DNA of 49,574 bases from [Mycobacterium] manitobense (GCF_025821665.1 NZ_JACKSJ010000072.1:1-49574), one strand, 5' to 3'. Shown: positions 1 to 13,765, numbered from the stretch's first letter. A program made the numbers and translations. Notes: a model not told the origin generated them from the sequence alone.

Positions 1-668
1 GCGGGCGGGCCGGGCGGCGGACCCGGCGGGGGCGGCGGAAGTGGCGTCGCGCTCGGCGGAAGGCCGTGCGGCGCATCGGCGATGGTGCTCCACAGCGCCG
101 AGTACCACGGCGTGCCCGGCGGGACGGTGTCCACGCGGGCGTCGGGCGCACCCGGAACCACCGCGGACGGCGGCAGCTGCACCTGGTACGGGATCTCCCC
201 CGGCATCACGAAGCCGAGGCGCTCCCGGGCCTGGGCGGCGACGAACACCGGGTCGGCCAGTTTGACCTTCTGCTGCTCGAGTTCGGCGATCTGCTCACGC
301 AGCACCGCTTCGCTGGCCCGCAGCTGCTGCATCTCGGTGCGCTGCCCGAAATAGGTCCGCACCGGACCGGCGATCGTCAACGTCAGGACGCACACCACCG
401 CGGCCAGGATCGCGGCCCGCCGCGCCGCCGACCCGAACCGCTGCTCCGACTGCTGCTCGGCCGATGCCGCGATCGACTCGCGGATGGCGTCGGTGACCTC
501 GGGTGTGGTCTCGGGGGCGGACGGCTTCGCCTCGATGGCCCGGGGCTCGCGGCGCACCGGCGACGCACCGCGCGGACGGTCCCGCTTCGACTCGCCGGGC
601 TTCGCCGGCTTCCCTGGCCGGGAAGCCGGTGACCGCCGCCTCGGGTCGGGCCGTTTCGCGTCGGGCAC
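1..668 (-). CDS. Septum formation initiator (FtsB/DivIC-like), 3' end cut by window edge
   Basis: Small bitopic membrane protein of the divisome, orthologous by position and sequence to M. tuberculosis Rv1024. Read on the minus strand from a GTG at 668, just 7 nt after the eno stop, so it is probably co-transcribed with eno. About 222 codons are visible and the frame is still open at base 1. Residues 1-80 are a basic, Pro/Arg-rich cytoplasmic tail. A single membrane segment lies at about 85-104 (ILAAVVCVLTLTIAGPV). A coiled coil follows at about 108-138, and then the typical DivIC block with AQARERLGFVMPGEIPY at about 145-161. The visible C-terminus becomes Pro-rich (PPPPPGPPPGPP). The domain order is clear; the exact division role is inferred from the family. 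Confidence 0.85.
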   Translation of the reverse strand, partial: MPDAKRPDPRRRSPASRPGKPAKPGESKRDRPRGASPVRREPRAIEAKPSAPETTPEVTDAIRESIAASAEQQSEQRFGSAARRAAILAAVVCVLTLTIAGPVRTYFGQRTEMQQLRASEAVLREQIAELEQQKVKLADPVFVAAQARERLGFVMPGEIPYQVQLPPSAVVPGAPDARVDTVPPGTPWYSALWSTIADAPHGLPPSATPLPPPPPGPPPGPP

Positions 669-675
669 GTCTGTG

Positions 676-2016
<1,341 letters not shown>

Positions 2017-2055
2017 CTAGAGGCTGGAGATCGCGACGGCGGAACGAGGACGCGC

Positions 2056-2787
2056 CTACAGCGAGCGGCCCTGGGCGTAGGCGGTGGCCCAGTCGCGCAC
2101 CGTCCGCGCGTACTGGTCGGAGAAGTTGTAGGCGCGCAGTGCGTTCATCCAGCCGCGGGGGGTGGACAGGTCCTTGCCGCGGTAACACAGGTAGCCGGCC
2201 GCCGAGAGCACGGCATCGTCGATGTTGTCGGGGCTGACCTGGCCGTCGTTGTTGGCGTCCACGCCGTAGAGCCGCCAGGTCTCCGGGATGAACTGCATCG
2301 GGCCCATGGCCCGGTCCAGCTCGGTGTCGCCGTCGAGTTCGCCGCCGTCGGTGTCGTCGATCTTCATGTTGCCGCTGGAACCGTCGAGCTGCATTCCCCG
2401 GATCGGCGGTGTCACCGCCCCGTCCGTGGACACCATCGAGCCCCGGTAGCCGCCGTGGTGGCTCTCCACCATCCCGATGCCGGCCAGCGTCGTCCAGGAC
2501 AGGTGGCAGTCGGGGTTCTCGACCTCGGCGACCCGGGCGGCGTAGGCGTAGGCCTCCAGCGCCGTCACCGGGATCTCGAGCGCATCGGCACGCTCGGCGG
2601 CCCAGTCGTGCAACTGGTCGGCGGGACGGCCCGAGGCGTAGGTGTCGATGGCAGGCACCGGGTCCCCCGCCGGTGGCGGGATTCCCTCGGGGATCGGCGC
2701 GCCCAGCTGCCATGAACAACTGGAAGCCATCAGCAGGGCCGTCGCGCCGATCACCGCGACAGCCCGCAGCCAACGAACTGGCGACAC
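2056..2787 (-). CDS. lpqU: Lipoprotein lytic transglycosylase LpqU
   Basis: Peptidoglycan-cleaving lytic murein transglycosylase (MltB/SLT_2-like), orthologous to Rv1022. I chose the GTG at 2787 (243 aa, starting MSPVRWLRAVAV) because GAGGAG lies 4 nt upstream and a hydrophobic signal follows. A TTG at 2847 would add 20 basic residues. The signal ends in LLMASSC, a weak lipobox with the lipidated Cys at 24. The catalytic region holds the Glu in GIGMVESHHGGYRGS. It continues with GPMQFIPETWRLYG and then DANNDGQVSPDNIDD, an EF-hand-like calcium loop of the kind known from Slt35, although its last acidic position is degenerate. Neighbours are eno and, divergently, efeU. Confidence 0.9.
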   Translation of the reverse strand: MSPVRWLRAVAVIGATALLMASSCSWQLGAPIPEGIPPPAGDPVPAIDTYASGRPADQLHDWAAERADALEIPVTALEAYAYAARVAEVENPDCHLSWTTLAGIGMVESHHGGYRGSMVSTDGAVTPPIRGMQLDGSSGNMKIDDTDGGELDGDTELDRAMGPMQFIPETWRLYGVDANNDGQVSPDNIDDAVLSAAGYLCYRGKDLSTPRGWMNALRAYNFSDQYARTVRDWATAYAQGRSL

Positions 2788-2903
2788 CGGACTCCTCAAC
2801 CTGCTCTGCTGTCCCCATAGTTGCACGCGCAGCGCCGTGGTTCGCAACGCCGGTCTGCAACATCACGTCTCGCAGACCCGTCCACGTAGCCAGAATGCCC
2901 TGC

Positions 2904-2939
2904 TAAGGTGAGCCACGCCTTGCTATGGATAGGCATAGC
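2904..2939. promoter_or_regulatory. Two inverted repeats upstream of efeU, possible iron-box region
   Basis: AAGG-N9-CCTT lies at 2905-2921. A perfect GCTATG-N6-CATAGC lies at 2922-2939, 35 nt before the efeU start. The first element, 2904-2922, matches about 11 of 19 positions of the mycobacterial IdeR consensus as I remember it, which is weak. Together they sit where a regulator of iron-uptake transcription would be expected. Which regulator binds is not shown by the sequence. Confidence 0.4.
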
Positions 2940-2974
2940 TGGCTTACCGAATTTCCTGGAGCGAGGTTGCGTCG

Positions 2975-3907
2975 ATGACTGCGTCTGCGGGATTCCCGGC
3001 CAGCATCCACGCCGCCGCCCCCAATGTGACATCGCAGCTGTTCGGCAGTGGTCTGATCGGTCTCCGCGAGGGTCTCGAAGCGGCGATCGTGGTCTCCATC
3101 CTGGTCGCGTTCCTGGTCAAGTCCGACCGCCGCGACGCCCTGAAATGGGTGTGGCTGGGCGTGGGCGCAGCAATCGCGATGACTGTCGTCGTGTTCCTCG
3201 CCATCCAATTCTCCGCGTACACCATCACCGGCCTCGGGGCCGAGGCGATCGCCGGTGTCGCGTCGTTGGTGGCGGTCGCGATCGTCACCACCATGGTGCT
3301 GTGGATGAAGAAGGCCGCCGCCGGGCTGTCCGGCGAACTGCGCACCGAGATGACGCGGGCGCTGGAGGCCGGCGCATTCGCGGTGACGGCGCTGGCGTTC
3401 CTGGCCGTCGGGCGTGAGGGCGTCGAGACCGCCTTGTTCATGGTCGGCCTCGCCGAGGCCGAAACCGCCTGGCCACTCCTCGGGTTGATCATCGGGGTAC
3501 TGATCGCGGCGGCCATCGCCTACGGCATGTACGCCGGCGCCGTCCGGATCAACCTCGCCAAGTTCTTCAAGTACACGGGCGTGTTCCTGATCGTCGTCGC
3601 GGCCGGGATCCTGGCCTACGGCATCGGCGCGCTGCAGACCGTCGGCTGGCTGCCCGGCCTCGGCTCGCGCGCGTTCGACGTCAGCGCATCGTTCAACTGG
3701 TCGGCCTGGTACGGCGAGGTGATCCAGGGCGTCTTCAACATCACGCCGTCACCCACCTGGCTGCAGCTGCTGCTGTGGCTGGCCTATCTGGTGGTGGTGC
3801 TGACCGCGTTCCTGTGGCCGGTCACCAGCACCAAGCCCGCCGCCACCCCCGCCGAACCCCAGAGTTCTCTACCGTCCGACACCTCGTCCGAAAGGTCCAC
3901 CACGTGA
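2975..3907 (+). CDS. efeU: EfeU ferrous/ferric iron permease (FTR1 family)
   Basis: Inner-membrane iron permease of the EfeUOB system. It is 310 aa with about seven hydrophobic segments. The two diagnostic iron-coordinating motifs are present: REGLE at residues 31-35 and REGVE at 147-151. The ATG at 2975 has GAGCGAGG about 7 nt upstream. The stop overlaps the efeO GTG by 4 nt (GTGA), indicating translational coupling. The last 30 residues are a Pro/Ser-rich cytoplasmic tail. The three-gene order efeU-efeO-efeB is complete, so the uptake system should be functional. From memory, the M. tuberculosis locus lacks this insertion between lpqU and mazG. Confidence 0.95.
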   Translation: MTASAGFPASIHAAAPNVTSQLFGSGLIGLREGLEAAIVVSILVAFLVKSDRRDALKWVWLGVGAAIAMTVVVFLAIQFSAYTITGLGAEAIAGVASLVAVAIVTTMVLWMKKAAAGLSGELRTEMTRALEAGAFAVTALAFLAVGREGVETALFMVGLAEAETAWPLLGLIIGVLIAAAIAYGMYAGAVRINLAKFFKYTGVFLIVVAAGILAYGIGALQTVGWLPGLGSRAFDVSASFNWSAWYGEVIQGVFNITPSPTWLQLLLWLAYLVVVLTAFLWPVTSTKPAATPAEPQSSLPSDTSSERSTT

Positions 3908-5070
3908 ACAATCTCCCCGGAGCGAAGGCCGGCATGGCCGCCGTCGCCGCCCTGCTGGCCGGCGTCTCGCTGACCAGCTGCCAGGCCAAGGACGAGGGCA
4001 CCGACAACGCCGGGGGCGGAGCCGCCGGCGACATCACCGTCGAGGCCTCCGACAGCGAGTGCAAGCTGTCGGGCACCGAGGCCTCGACCGGGCCCAGCAC
4101 CTTCGTCGTCACCAACAGCGGCAACAAGGTCACCGAGTTCTACGTCTACGGCGAGGGCGACCGGGTGATGGGCGAGGTGGAGAACATCTCCCCCGGGTTG
4201 CAGCGCAAGCTGATCGTCCAGCTGACCGAGCCCGGCACCTACCAGACGTCGTGCCGCCCCGGGATGGTCGGTGACGGCATCCGCAGCGACTTCATGGTCA
4301 CCGGCGACGCGGTCCAGATCGACACCGAGGGCAAGTTCAAAGAGGCCGCCGACAGCTACAAGCGGTACGTCAACAGCCAGACCGAGGCACTGGTGCCCGC
4401 GGTCGAGGCGTTCGTCGCCGCGGTCAAGGCCCGCGACGTCGCGTCGGCCAAGGCGCAGTTCCCCACCTCGCGTGTCTACTTCGAACGCATCGAGCCCGTC
4501 GCCGAGTCGTTCCCCAACGACCTCGACCCGCGCATCGACCTGCGCGAGGCCGATCTCGAGGAGGGCCAGAAGTGGACCGGCTTCCACGCCATCGAGAAGG
4601 CGCTGTGGGTCACCGGCCTCACCCCCGAGACCGACAAGCTCGGTGATCAGCTGATCGCCGACGTCAAGGAACTCAACGACGGCGTCAAGGCGCCCGACTA
4701 CTCGATCGATTCGACCCAGATCGCCGGTGGCGCGCAGGGCCTGCTCGACGAGATCGCGATCAGCAAGATCAGCGGCGAAGAGGACATCTTCAGCCACACC
4801 GACCTGTGGGACTTCAACGCCAACCTGCAGGGTTCGCAGACCGCGGTGTCCTCGGTGCGGCCGATCCTCGACGAGAAGGACGCCGAACTGGGCAAACGCG
4901 TCGACCAGCGCTTCGAGGACGTCGAGGCGCTGCTGGAGAAGTATCGTGAAGGCGACGGCTTCGTCTCCTACGACAAGGTCACCGAGCCGCAGCGTCAGGA
5001 GTTGTCGCGCGCCATCGACGCGCTGAGCAAGGAAGTCAGCCAGGTCCAAGGTGTCGTCGCCCAGAAGTAA
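3904..5070 (+). CDS. efeO: EfeO iron-uptake lipoprotein (cupredoxin + M75 domain)
   Basis: Extracytoplasmic iron-binding component of EfeUOB. Start is the GTG at 3904 overlapping the efeU stop, giving 388 aa; earlier in-frame starts would lie inside efeU. A signal peptide ends in a lipobox (VSLTSC, Cys 26). Residues about 43-145 resemble the EfeO cupredoxin domain, including TSCRPGM. Residues about 150-388 form the imelysin/M75 helical domain with its HxxE motif in GFHAIEK (His 228, Glu 231). The product is probably lipid-anchored and passes iron to EfeU after EfeB action. It overlaps efeB by 20 nt. Confidence 0.95.
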   Translation: MNNLPGAKAGMAAVAALLAGVSLTSCQAKDEGTDNAGGGAAGDITVEASDSECKLSGTEASTGPSTFVVTNSGNKVTEFYVYGEGDRVMGEVENISPGLQRKLIVQLTEPGTYQTSCRPGMVGDGIRSDFMVTGDAVQIDTEGKFKEAADSYKRYVNSQTEALVPAVEAFVAAVKARDVASAKAQFPTSRVYFERIEPVAESFPNDLDPRIDLREADLEEGQKWTGFHAIEKALWVTGLTPETDKLGDQLIADVKELNDGVKAPDYSIDSTQIAGGAQGLLDEIAISKISGEEDIFSHTDLWDFNANLQGSQTAVSSVRPILDEKDAELGKRVDQRFEDVEALLEKYREGDGFVSYDKVTEPQRQELSRAIDALSKEVSQVQGVVAQK

Positions 5071-6373
5071 CACCGAACCGCCCGCGCCGCAGGCCGGGCA
5101 GCAGAACGCCGGGCTCTCCCGGCGCAAGCTGTTCGGCGCGGCGGGCGTGGGTGCCGCGGTCGTCGGCGCGGCCAGCGCGGGTGCGCTGGCCGGCCGTGCC
5201 TCAGCGGCCAGCACGTCCACCGCGGGGCTGCAGAGTCCCGTCGAGTTCCGGGGCGAACATCAGGCGGGCATCGTCACCGCCCAGCAGGACCGGATGAACT
5301 TCGTCGTCTTCGACGTCACCACCGACCGCCGCGAGGACGTCATCGGGCTGCTCAAGCAGTGGACCGAGATGGCCGAGCGGATGGCCCGCGGCGAGGAGAC
5401 GGTCGCAGGCGGTGCGGTCGACCACAATCCCTATGCGCCGCCGCCGGACACCGGCGAGGCGCTCGGCCTGCCCGCATCGCAGCTGACGCTCACCATCGGC
5501 TTCGGCCCCTCGTTCTTTCGCAAGGACGGCAAGGACCGGTTCGGCATCGCCGACAAGCTGCCGAAGGAACTCGCGAAGCTGCCGAAGTTCCCGAACGAGA
5601 CTATGGACCCGAACAAGAGCTACGGGGACATCTGCATCCAGGCGTGCGCCAACGATCCGCAGGTCGCCTTCCACGCTGTCCGCAACCTCGCGCGCGTCGG
5701 CTTCGGCACGGTGGCGGTGCGTTACGCGCAGCTCGGTTTCGGACGCACCAGCTCGACCACCCAGGAACAGGCCACGCCGCGAAATCTGTTCGGCTTCAAG
5801 GACGGGACGGCCAACCTCAAGGCCGAGGAGACCGACAAGATCAACCAGTTCGTGTGGGTCGCCGACGGCGACGGCCCGGACTGGCTCACCGGCGGGTCGT
5901 ATCTGGTGACCCGCCGGATCCGGATGCGCATCGAGAACTGGGACCGCACCACGCTGCTCGAGCAGGAGCGGGTGATCGGCAGGCAGAAGGGCAGCGGCGC
6001 CCCCAACGGGCTCACCGACGAGTTCGAGGAACTCAATCTCGACCTGCGCGACGACAAGGACGCCCCGCTGATCGACGTCGACGCACACGTGCGCCTGGTG
6101 TCACCGGAGAACCTTGGCGGCATCGAGATCATGCGCCGCGGTTACAACTTCACCGATGGCACCGACGGCTTCGGCCACCTCGACGCCGGGCTGTTCTTCA
6201 TCGCGTTCGTCCGCGATCCCATCACCCAGTTCATCCCGATGCAGGCGGAGATGTCGCGCAAGGATGCGATGAACGAGTACATCACCCACACCGGGACGGC
6301 GATCTTCGCCTGCCCGCCCGGGCTGCGCGAAGGTGACGAGTCGGCCTACTGGGGCTCGACCCTCTTCGCCTGA
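5051..6373 (+). CDS. efeB: EfeB, Tat-exported DyP-type heme peroxidase
   Basis: DyP-type peroxidase component of EfeUOB, 440 aa. The N-terminus has a twin-arginine signal (LSRRKLFGAAGVGAAVVG, about residues 22-40) ending near ASA, so export is expected to occur folded with heme. The distal GxxDG motif is seen as GFKDGTANL, and the proximal heme-ligand region is DAHVRL followed by NLGG and MRRGYNF. The GTG start at 5051 lies within the end of efeO, in the coupled arrangement of the operon. In other bacteria the enzyme is proposed to oxidise ferrous iron, or to release iron from heme; which applies here cannot be read from sequence. Confidence 0.95.
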   Translation: MSSPRSNTEPPAPQAGQQNAGLSRRKLFGAAGVGAAVVGAASAGALAGRASAASTSTAGLQSPVEFRGEHQAGIVTAQQDRMNFVVFDVTTDRREDVIGLLKQWTEMAERMARGEETVAGGAVDHNPYAPPPDTGEALGLPASQLTLTIGFGPSFFRKDGKDRFGIADKLPKELAKLPKFPNETMDPNKSYGDICIQACANDPQVAFHAVRNLARVGFGTVAVRYAQLGFGRTSSTTQEQATPRNLFGFKDGTANLKAEETDKINQFVWVADGDGPDWLTGGSYLVTRRIRMRIENWDRTTLLEQERVIGRQKGSGAPNGLTDEFEELNLDLRDDKDAPLIDVDAHVRLVSPENLGGIEIMRRGYNFTDGTDGFGHLDAGLFFIAFVRDPITQFIPMQAEMSRKDAMNEYITHTGTAIFACPPGLREGDESAYWGSTLFA

Positions 6374-6447
6374 GCCACAAGCGCGCCGAGTGTGCAACCA
6401 CGGCGACATTCGGCGCCGATTCTCGCCACCACTTCACGCTCGGCGAG

Positions 6448-7691
6448 TCAGCGCTCGGCGGTGCTCACCTCGCCGGCGGCAGGCGGATCGGCCGGCGCGG
6501 GTTCGGGCACGTCGACCGGCGACGGCTCGGGCACCTCGACGGGACCGGGTTCGGGCACCTCGACCGGTGACGGCTCAGGAATCCGGTCCGGTGCGGGTTC
6601 GGTGTTCATCTCGACCTCCAGCTCTGCGTCGTCATCGGCGACGTCATCCTCAACGTCGTCATCGGCACCGTCTTCCGTAATGTCCTCGGCCGCAACGTCT
6701 TCCGCAATGTCGTCGAGAAAGTCGTCATCGATGGTGGCGTCCACGTCCGGCGCGGTGTCCGACGGCCAGTACTCCCGCCACTCGTCCTCGCTCACCGCGC
6801 CGAGCGACGCGATGTCGAGTTCCTCAGGCACGTCCTCGCCGCGGCGGCCTGCCGCGATGTCCCTCTCCACCCGCCGCACGGTCTCCATGAACTCCAGAGT
6901 CGCTGTACGCAAGTGGTTCTCGGCGTCGACGTCGGCCGAGATCGTGACGGCGGTGAGTGAGGCGGGGATCAGATCCGCCGGCAGCCCCGCCTGCGTGACC
7001 CGGGCGATCACCTTCTGCGTCAACGCCAGGGCGGGCTGACCGGTCGGCACATCGTCCATCGACGACCTGCGCGACCTGACCGACTGCTCCTGGGCCTTGC
7101 GTTCCTCCCACTGCGCGAGCTGCTCGTCCAGCGAGATCGACTCGCCGGCCAGCACTGCGGGCACCCGGTTGCCGAGCTTGCGCACCAGGGAGTCGGCGAC
7201 GTCGTCGATCGTGAACGGGTGCTCAGGGGCGTCCTCGGCGATCCGGGCGTGAAACAGCACCTGCAGCAACACATCTCCGAGTTCTTCGCGGAGCTCGTCG
7301 GCATTGCCACTGTGCACCGCGTCGAACAGCTCGTAGGTCTCCTCGAGCAGATAGCGCCGAAGCGAGTCGTGGGTCTGTTCGCTCTCCCAAGGCCCCGCGG
7401 TGCGCAGCTTGTCCATCATGGCGACGGCGTCGACCAGTCGTTCGCCCCCCTGCGGTTCCGGCGCGGCGATCAATCGGTCACCCGCCGCAAGGCGCGTCCT
7501 GACCGCCGGATGCTCGGGATCCGAGGACAGCAGCACCGGGGCGTCCTCGCCGTCGTAGGCCGGCCGGGCCGCGGGCAGCGACCACGGCACCGCGATCGGC
7601 ATCTCCTCGGTGTACTGCACGTCACCGGCCAACATCTCGATGGCTGCGACCGGGACCAGGGAGGGGCGGCGCGGATCGACGAGCACGACTG

Positions 7692-7695
<4 letters not shown>
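6448..7695 (-). CDS. mazG: MazG nucleoside triphosphate pyrophosphohydrolase with long acidic/Pro C-terminal tail
   Basis: House-cleaning NTP pyrophosphohydrolase, 415 aa. The all-alpha MazG domain centres on residues about 95-230. Its metal-binding motif is visible as [12 protein letters not shown] followed by [19 protein letters not shown]. The ATG at 7695 overlaps the mfd stop by 4 nt (ATGA), so the two are translationally coupled. The M. tuberculosis orthologue (Rv1021) is about 325 aa; the extra 90 residues here are an Asp/Glu-rich stretch (about 325-367) followed by an 8-residue repeat (VPEPSPVE-like, about 372-400). The catalytic core looks intact, and the tail is probably disordered. 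Confidence 0.93.
6505..6576 (-). repeat. Three 24-bp tandem repeats inside mazG
   Basis: Three imperfect 24-bp units (6505-6528, 6529-6552, 6553-6576) encode the octapeptide repeat EPSPVDVP / EPGPVEVP / EPSPVEVP in the MazG tail. A partial unit flanks each side. Being a multiple of three, copy-number change would keep the frame. Confidence 0.85.
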
Positions 7696-11348
<3,653 letters not shown>

Positions 11349-11404
11349 GATGCGTCCATCCTAGGCAACGTCTCTCGGGCGCGTTCCTCCTGCGCCCGTC
11401 GCCT

Positions 11405-11420
11405 GTTGACGCGTGTCAAC
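11405..11420. promoter_or_regulatory. Palindrome GTTGAC-N4-GTCAAC between tetR and mfd
   Basis: Perfect 6-bp arms with a 4-bp centre, 57-72 nt upstream of the mfd ATG and just downstream of the tetR stop. It is a plausible operator for the adjacent TetR. From memory, the M. tuberculosis orthologue Rv1019 is reported to regulate Rv1020 (mfd) and Rv1021 (mazG). The remaining gap (11349-11432) holds only the mfd -10-like TAGGAT. Confidence 0.4.
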
Positions 11421-11432
11421 TCGCCGAAGGTG

Positions 11433-12074
11433 CTAGCCCTCGTCGTCCTGCAGCCTGGGGTCGGCCTCGAGGTGGGTCAGGCCGTTCCACATCAGGTTCA
11501 CCAGGTGCGCGGCCACCACTTCCTTCTTCGGTTCCCGCGTATCGAGCCACCACTGGGCGGTCATCGACACCGAGCCGACGAGTGCCTGCGCGTAGAGCGG
11601 CGCCAGCTCCGGGTCGAGGCCGCGGCGGGAGAAGTCACCGGCCAGGATCGAGCTCACCTGGTTGACCGCGTCGTTGAGCAGCGTCGAGTAGGTGCCCGAC
11701 GTGATGGCCGCCGGCGAATCCCGGATCAGGATGCGGAACCCGTCGGTGCGTTCCTCGACGTAGGTCAGCAGCGCCAGCGCCACCCGTTCGACGCGGACCC
11801 GCGAGCGGTTGTTGGTCAGCGAGGAGGTGATGCCGTCCAGCAGCGCCGACATCTCACGGTCGACGACGACCGCGTACAGGCCTTCCTTACCGCCGAAGTG
11901 CTCGTAGACCACCGGCTTGGAGACGTTCGCCCGCTGTGCGATCTCCTCGATCGAGGTGCCCTCGTAGCCACGCGCAGCGAACAGCGACTTCGCGATCTCG
12001 ATGAGTTGCTGGCGCCGCTCACTGCCGGTCATCCGGGCGCGGGGTGCACGCACTTCCTTGTCGGGTGCTGCCAC
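11433..12074 (-). CDS. TetR-family transcriptional regulator (Rv1019-like)
   Basis: 213-aa one-component repressor. The N-terminal helix-turn-helix spans about residues 20-65 (AKSLFAARGYEGTSIEEIAQ, then RANVSKPVVYEHFGGKEGLY). The remaining helical domain is a ligand-binding and dimerisation region of unknown specificity. Start is the GTG at 12074, with TACCCT ending 6 nt before it, consistent with a leaderless mRNA. It sits directly upstream of mfd-mazG in the same direction with an 84-nt gap, so it probably controls itself and those genes. Confidence 0.92.
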   Translation of the reverse strand: MAAPDKEVRAPRARMTGSERRQQLIEIAKSLFAARGYEGTSIEEIAQRANVSKPVVYEHFGGKEGLYAVVVDREMSALLDGITSSLTNNRSRVRVERVALALLTYVEERTDGFRILIRDSPAAITSGTYSTLLNDAVNQVSSILAGDFSRRGLDPELAPLYAQALVGSVSMTAQWWLDTREPKKEVVAAHLVNLMWNGLTHLEADPRLQDDEG

Positions 12075-12080
12075 GTGCTC

Positions 12081-12086
12081 AGGGTA
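12081..12086 (-). promoter_or_regulatory. -10 element of the tetR gene (leaderless)
   Basis: TACCCT on the minus strand fits the mycobacterial TANNNT -10 and is followed by exactly 6 nt and the GTG start codon, placing +1 at the start codon. No Shine-Dalgarno sequence is seen. Confidence 0.6.
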
Positions 12087-12125
12087 GCTCCTGGCCTGCT
12101 TCGACTAGAGTCTCCAGGTGATCTT

Positions 12126-12197
12126 TCCGTCGTGGTGTAATCGGCAGCACCTCTGATTTTGGTTCAGATAGTTCAGGTTCGAGTCCTGGCGACGGAG
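12126..12197 (+). tRNA. tRNA-Gln (anticodon UUG)
   Basis: 72-nt cloverleaf. The acceptor stem TCCGTCG (12126-12132) pairs with CGACGGA (12190-12196), followed by discriminator G. The anticodon stem TCTGA/TCAGA encloses the 7-nt loop TTTTGGT, giving UUG. The T arm carries GGTTCGAGTCC. CCA is not encoded (GCA follows). It lies between tetR and glmU. Confidence 0.95.
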
Positions 12198-12243
12198 CAA
12201 TTCTCAGCGGCGGACGTGCGCAGAACGGCGCGTTGAGCGGCGT

Positions 12244-12267
12244 GTGGACGGACAGACGTCCGCTTTT
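12244..12267 (+). terminator. Intrinsic terminator after tRNA-Gln / before glmU
   Basis: GTGGACG (12244-12250) pairs with CGTCCGC (12257-12263) across a 6-nt loop, with one G-U pair, and is followed by TTTT (12264-12267). It lies 47 nt after the tRNA and 20 nt before the glmU ATG, so it may end tRNA transcription or attenuate glmU. Confidence 0.5.
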
Positions 12268-12286
12268 GCGAGAAGAGGGGACGGCG

Positions 12287-13765
12287 ATGACGGTGCACGG
12301 CGAAGCCGCGGTGCTGGTGCTGGCAGCGGGCGCGGGCACCCGGATGCGGTCCGACACCCCCAAGGTGCTGCACACGCTCGGCGGGCGCAGCATGCTCTCC
12401 CACGTCCTGCACACCATCGCCAAGGTCGCGCCGCAGCACCTCGTCGTCGTGCTCGGCCATGACCGCGACCGCATCGCGCCGGCGGTCGCCGCACTCGCCG
12501 AGGACGTCGGCCGTCCCGTCGACATCGCGGTGCAGGACCAGCAGCTCGGCACCGGCCACGCCGCCGAGTGCGGGCTGTCGGCACTGCCCGACGAGTTCGC
12601 CGGCGTCGTCGTGATCACCTCGGGAGACGTGCCGCTGCTGGACGCCGAGACGCTCGCCGACCTGTTGGCCGCCCACACTTCTGAGGCCGCGGCAGCCACG
12701 GTGCTGACCACCACGCTGCCCGACCCCACCGGCTACGGCCGGGTGCTGCGCACCCAGGACCACGAGGTCACCCGCATCGTCGAGCAGGCCGACGCCAGCC
12801 CGTCCCAGCTGGCGATCCGCGAGGTCAACGCCGGTGTGTACGCATTCGACATCGGCGCCCTGCGCTCGGCGCTGCGCCGGCTGGGTTCCGACAACGCCCA
12901 GCACGAGCTCTACCTCACCGACGTCGTCTCGATCCTGCGGCAGGACGGCCTGGTGGTGCGGGCCCGCCACGTCGACGACAGCGCACTGGTCGCAGGCATC
13001 AACGACCGCGTGCAGCTGGCAGCGCTCGGCGCCGAGCTGAACCGCCGCATCGTGGCCGGCCACCAGCGGGCCGGCGTCACCGTCGTCGACCCCGCGACCA
13101 CGTGGATCGACGTCGACGTGACCATCGGCCGGGACACCGTGATCCAACCGGGCACCCAGCTGCTCGGCGTCACCAGCGTGGGCGGCCGCTGCCAGATCGG
13201 CCCGGACACCACACTGGCCGACGTCACCGTCGGTGACGCGGCGTCGGTGGTGCGCACCCACGGCTCGCAGTCGGCCATCGGGTCGGGCGCGACCGTCGGC
13301 CCCTTCAGCTATCTGCGGCCGGGCACCGTGCTCGGCGCCGCGGGCAAGCTCGGCGCGTTCGTCGAGACCAAGAACGCCACCCTCGGCGCGGGCACCAAGG
13401 TGCCGCACCTGACCTACGTCGGCGACGCCGACATCGGCGAGAACACGAACATCGGCGCGTCCAGCGTGTTCGTCAACTACGACGGCGAGAACAAGAGCCG
13501 AACCACCATCGGCTCGCACGTGCGGACCGGCTCGGACACCATGTTCGTCGCGCCCGTCACCATCGGCGACGGCGCCTACACCGGGGCGGGCACCGTGATC
13601 CGCGAGGACGTGCCGCCGGGTGCGCTCGCGGTGTCGGCAGGGCCGCAGCGCAACATCGAGGGCTGGGTGATCCGCAAACGGCCGGGCTCGGCCGCCGCCG
13701 AAGCCGCGGCGGCAGCAGCGGCCGCGGAGGATCCCGAGCACCGGGACGACGACCAACGGTCGTGA
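12287..13765 (+). CDS. glmU: Bifunctional GlmU (N-acetylglucosamine-1-phosphate uridyltransferase / glucosamine-1-phosphate acetyltransferase)
   Basis: Makes UDP-GlcNAc for peptidoglycan and arabinogalactan linker synthesis. The ATG at 12287 has AGAGGGG about 6 nt upstream and gives 492 aa, close to the 495 aa of the M. tuberculosis enzyme; a TTG 54 nt earlier would lie within the terminator hairpin. The N-terminal pyrophosphorylase domain shows [18 protein letters not shown] and the product-binding EVNAGVYAF. The C-terminal left-handed beta-helix (from about residue 250) holds IGPF-type hexapeptide repeats, [10 protein letters not shown], and the acetyltransfer region [15 protein letters not shown]. 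An Ala-rich acidic tail ends the protein. Confidence 0.97.
   Translation: MTVHGEAAVLVLAAGAGTRMRSDTPKVLHTLGGRSMLSHVLHTIAKVAPQHLVVVLGHDRDRIAPAVAALAEDVGRPVDIAVQDQQLGTGHAAECGLSALPDEFAGVVVITSGDVPLLDAETLADLLAAHTSEAAAATVLTTTLPDPTGYGRVLRTQDHEVTRIVEQADASPSQLAIREVNAGVYAFDIGALRSALRRLGSDNAQHELYLTDVVSILRQDGLVVRARHVDDSALVAGINDRVQLAALGAELNRRIVAGHQRAGVTVVDPATTWIDVDVTIGRDTVIQPGTQLLGVTSVGGRCQIGPDTTLADVTVGDAASVVRTHGSQSAIGSGATVGPFSYLRPGTVLGAAGKLGAFVETKNATLGAGTKVPHLTYVGDADIGENTNIGASSVFVNYDGENKSRTTIGSHVRTGSDTMFVAPVTIGDGAYTGAGTVIREDVPPGALAVSAGPQRNIEGWVIRKRPGSAAAEAAAAAAAAEDPEHRDDDQRS

Noticed and set aside
3775..3903. N-terminally extended efeO
   Set aside because: The extension lies inside efeU and would hide the signal peptide and lipobox; the GTG at 3904 fits the GTGA coupling.
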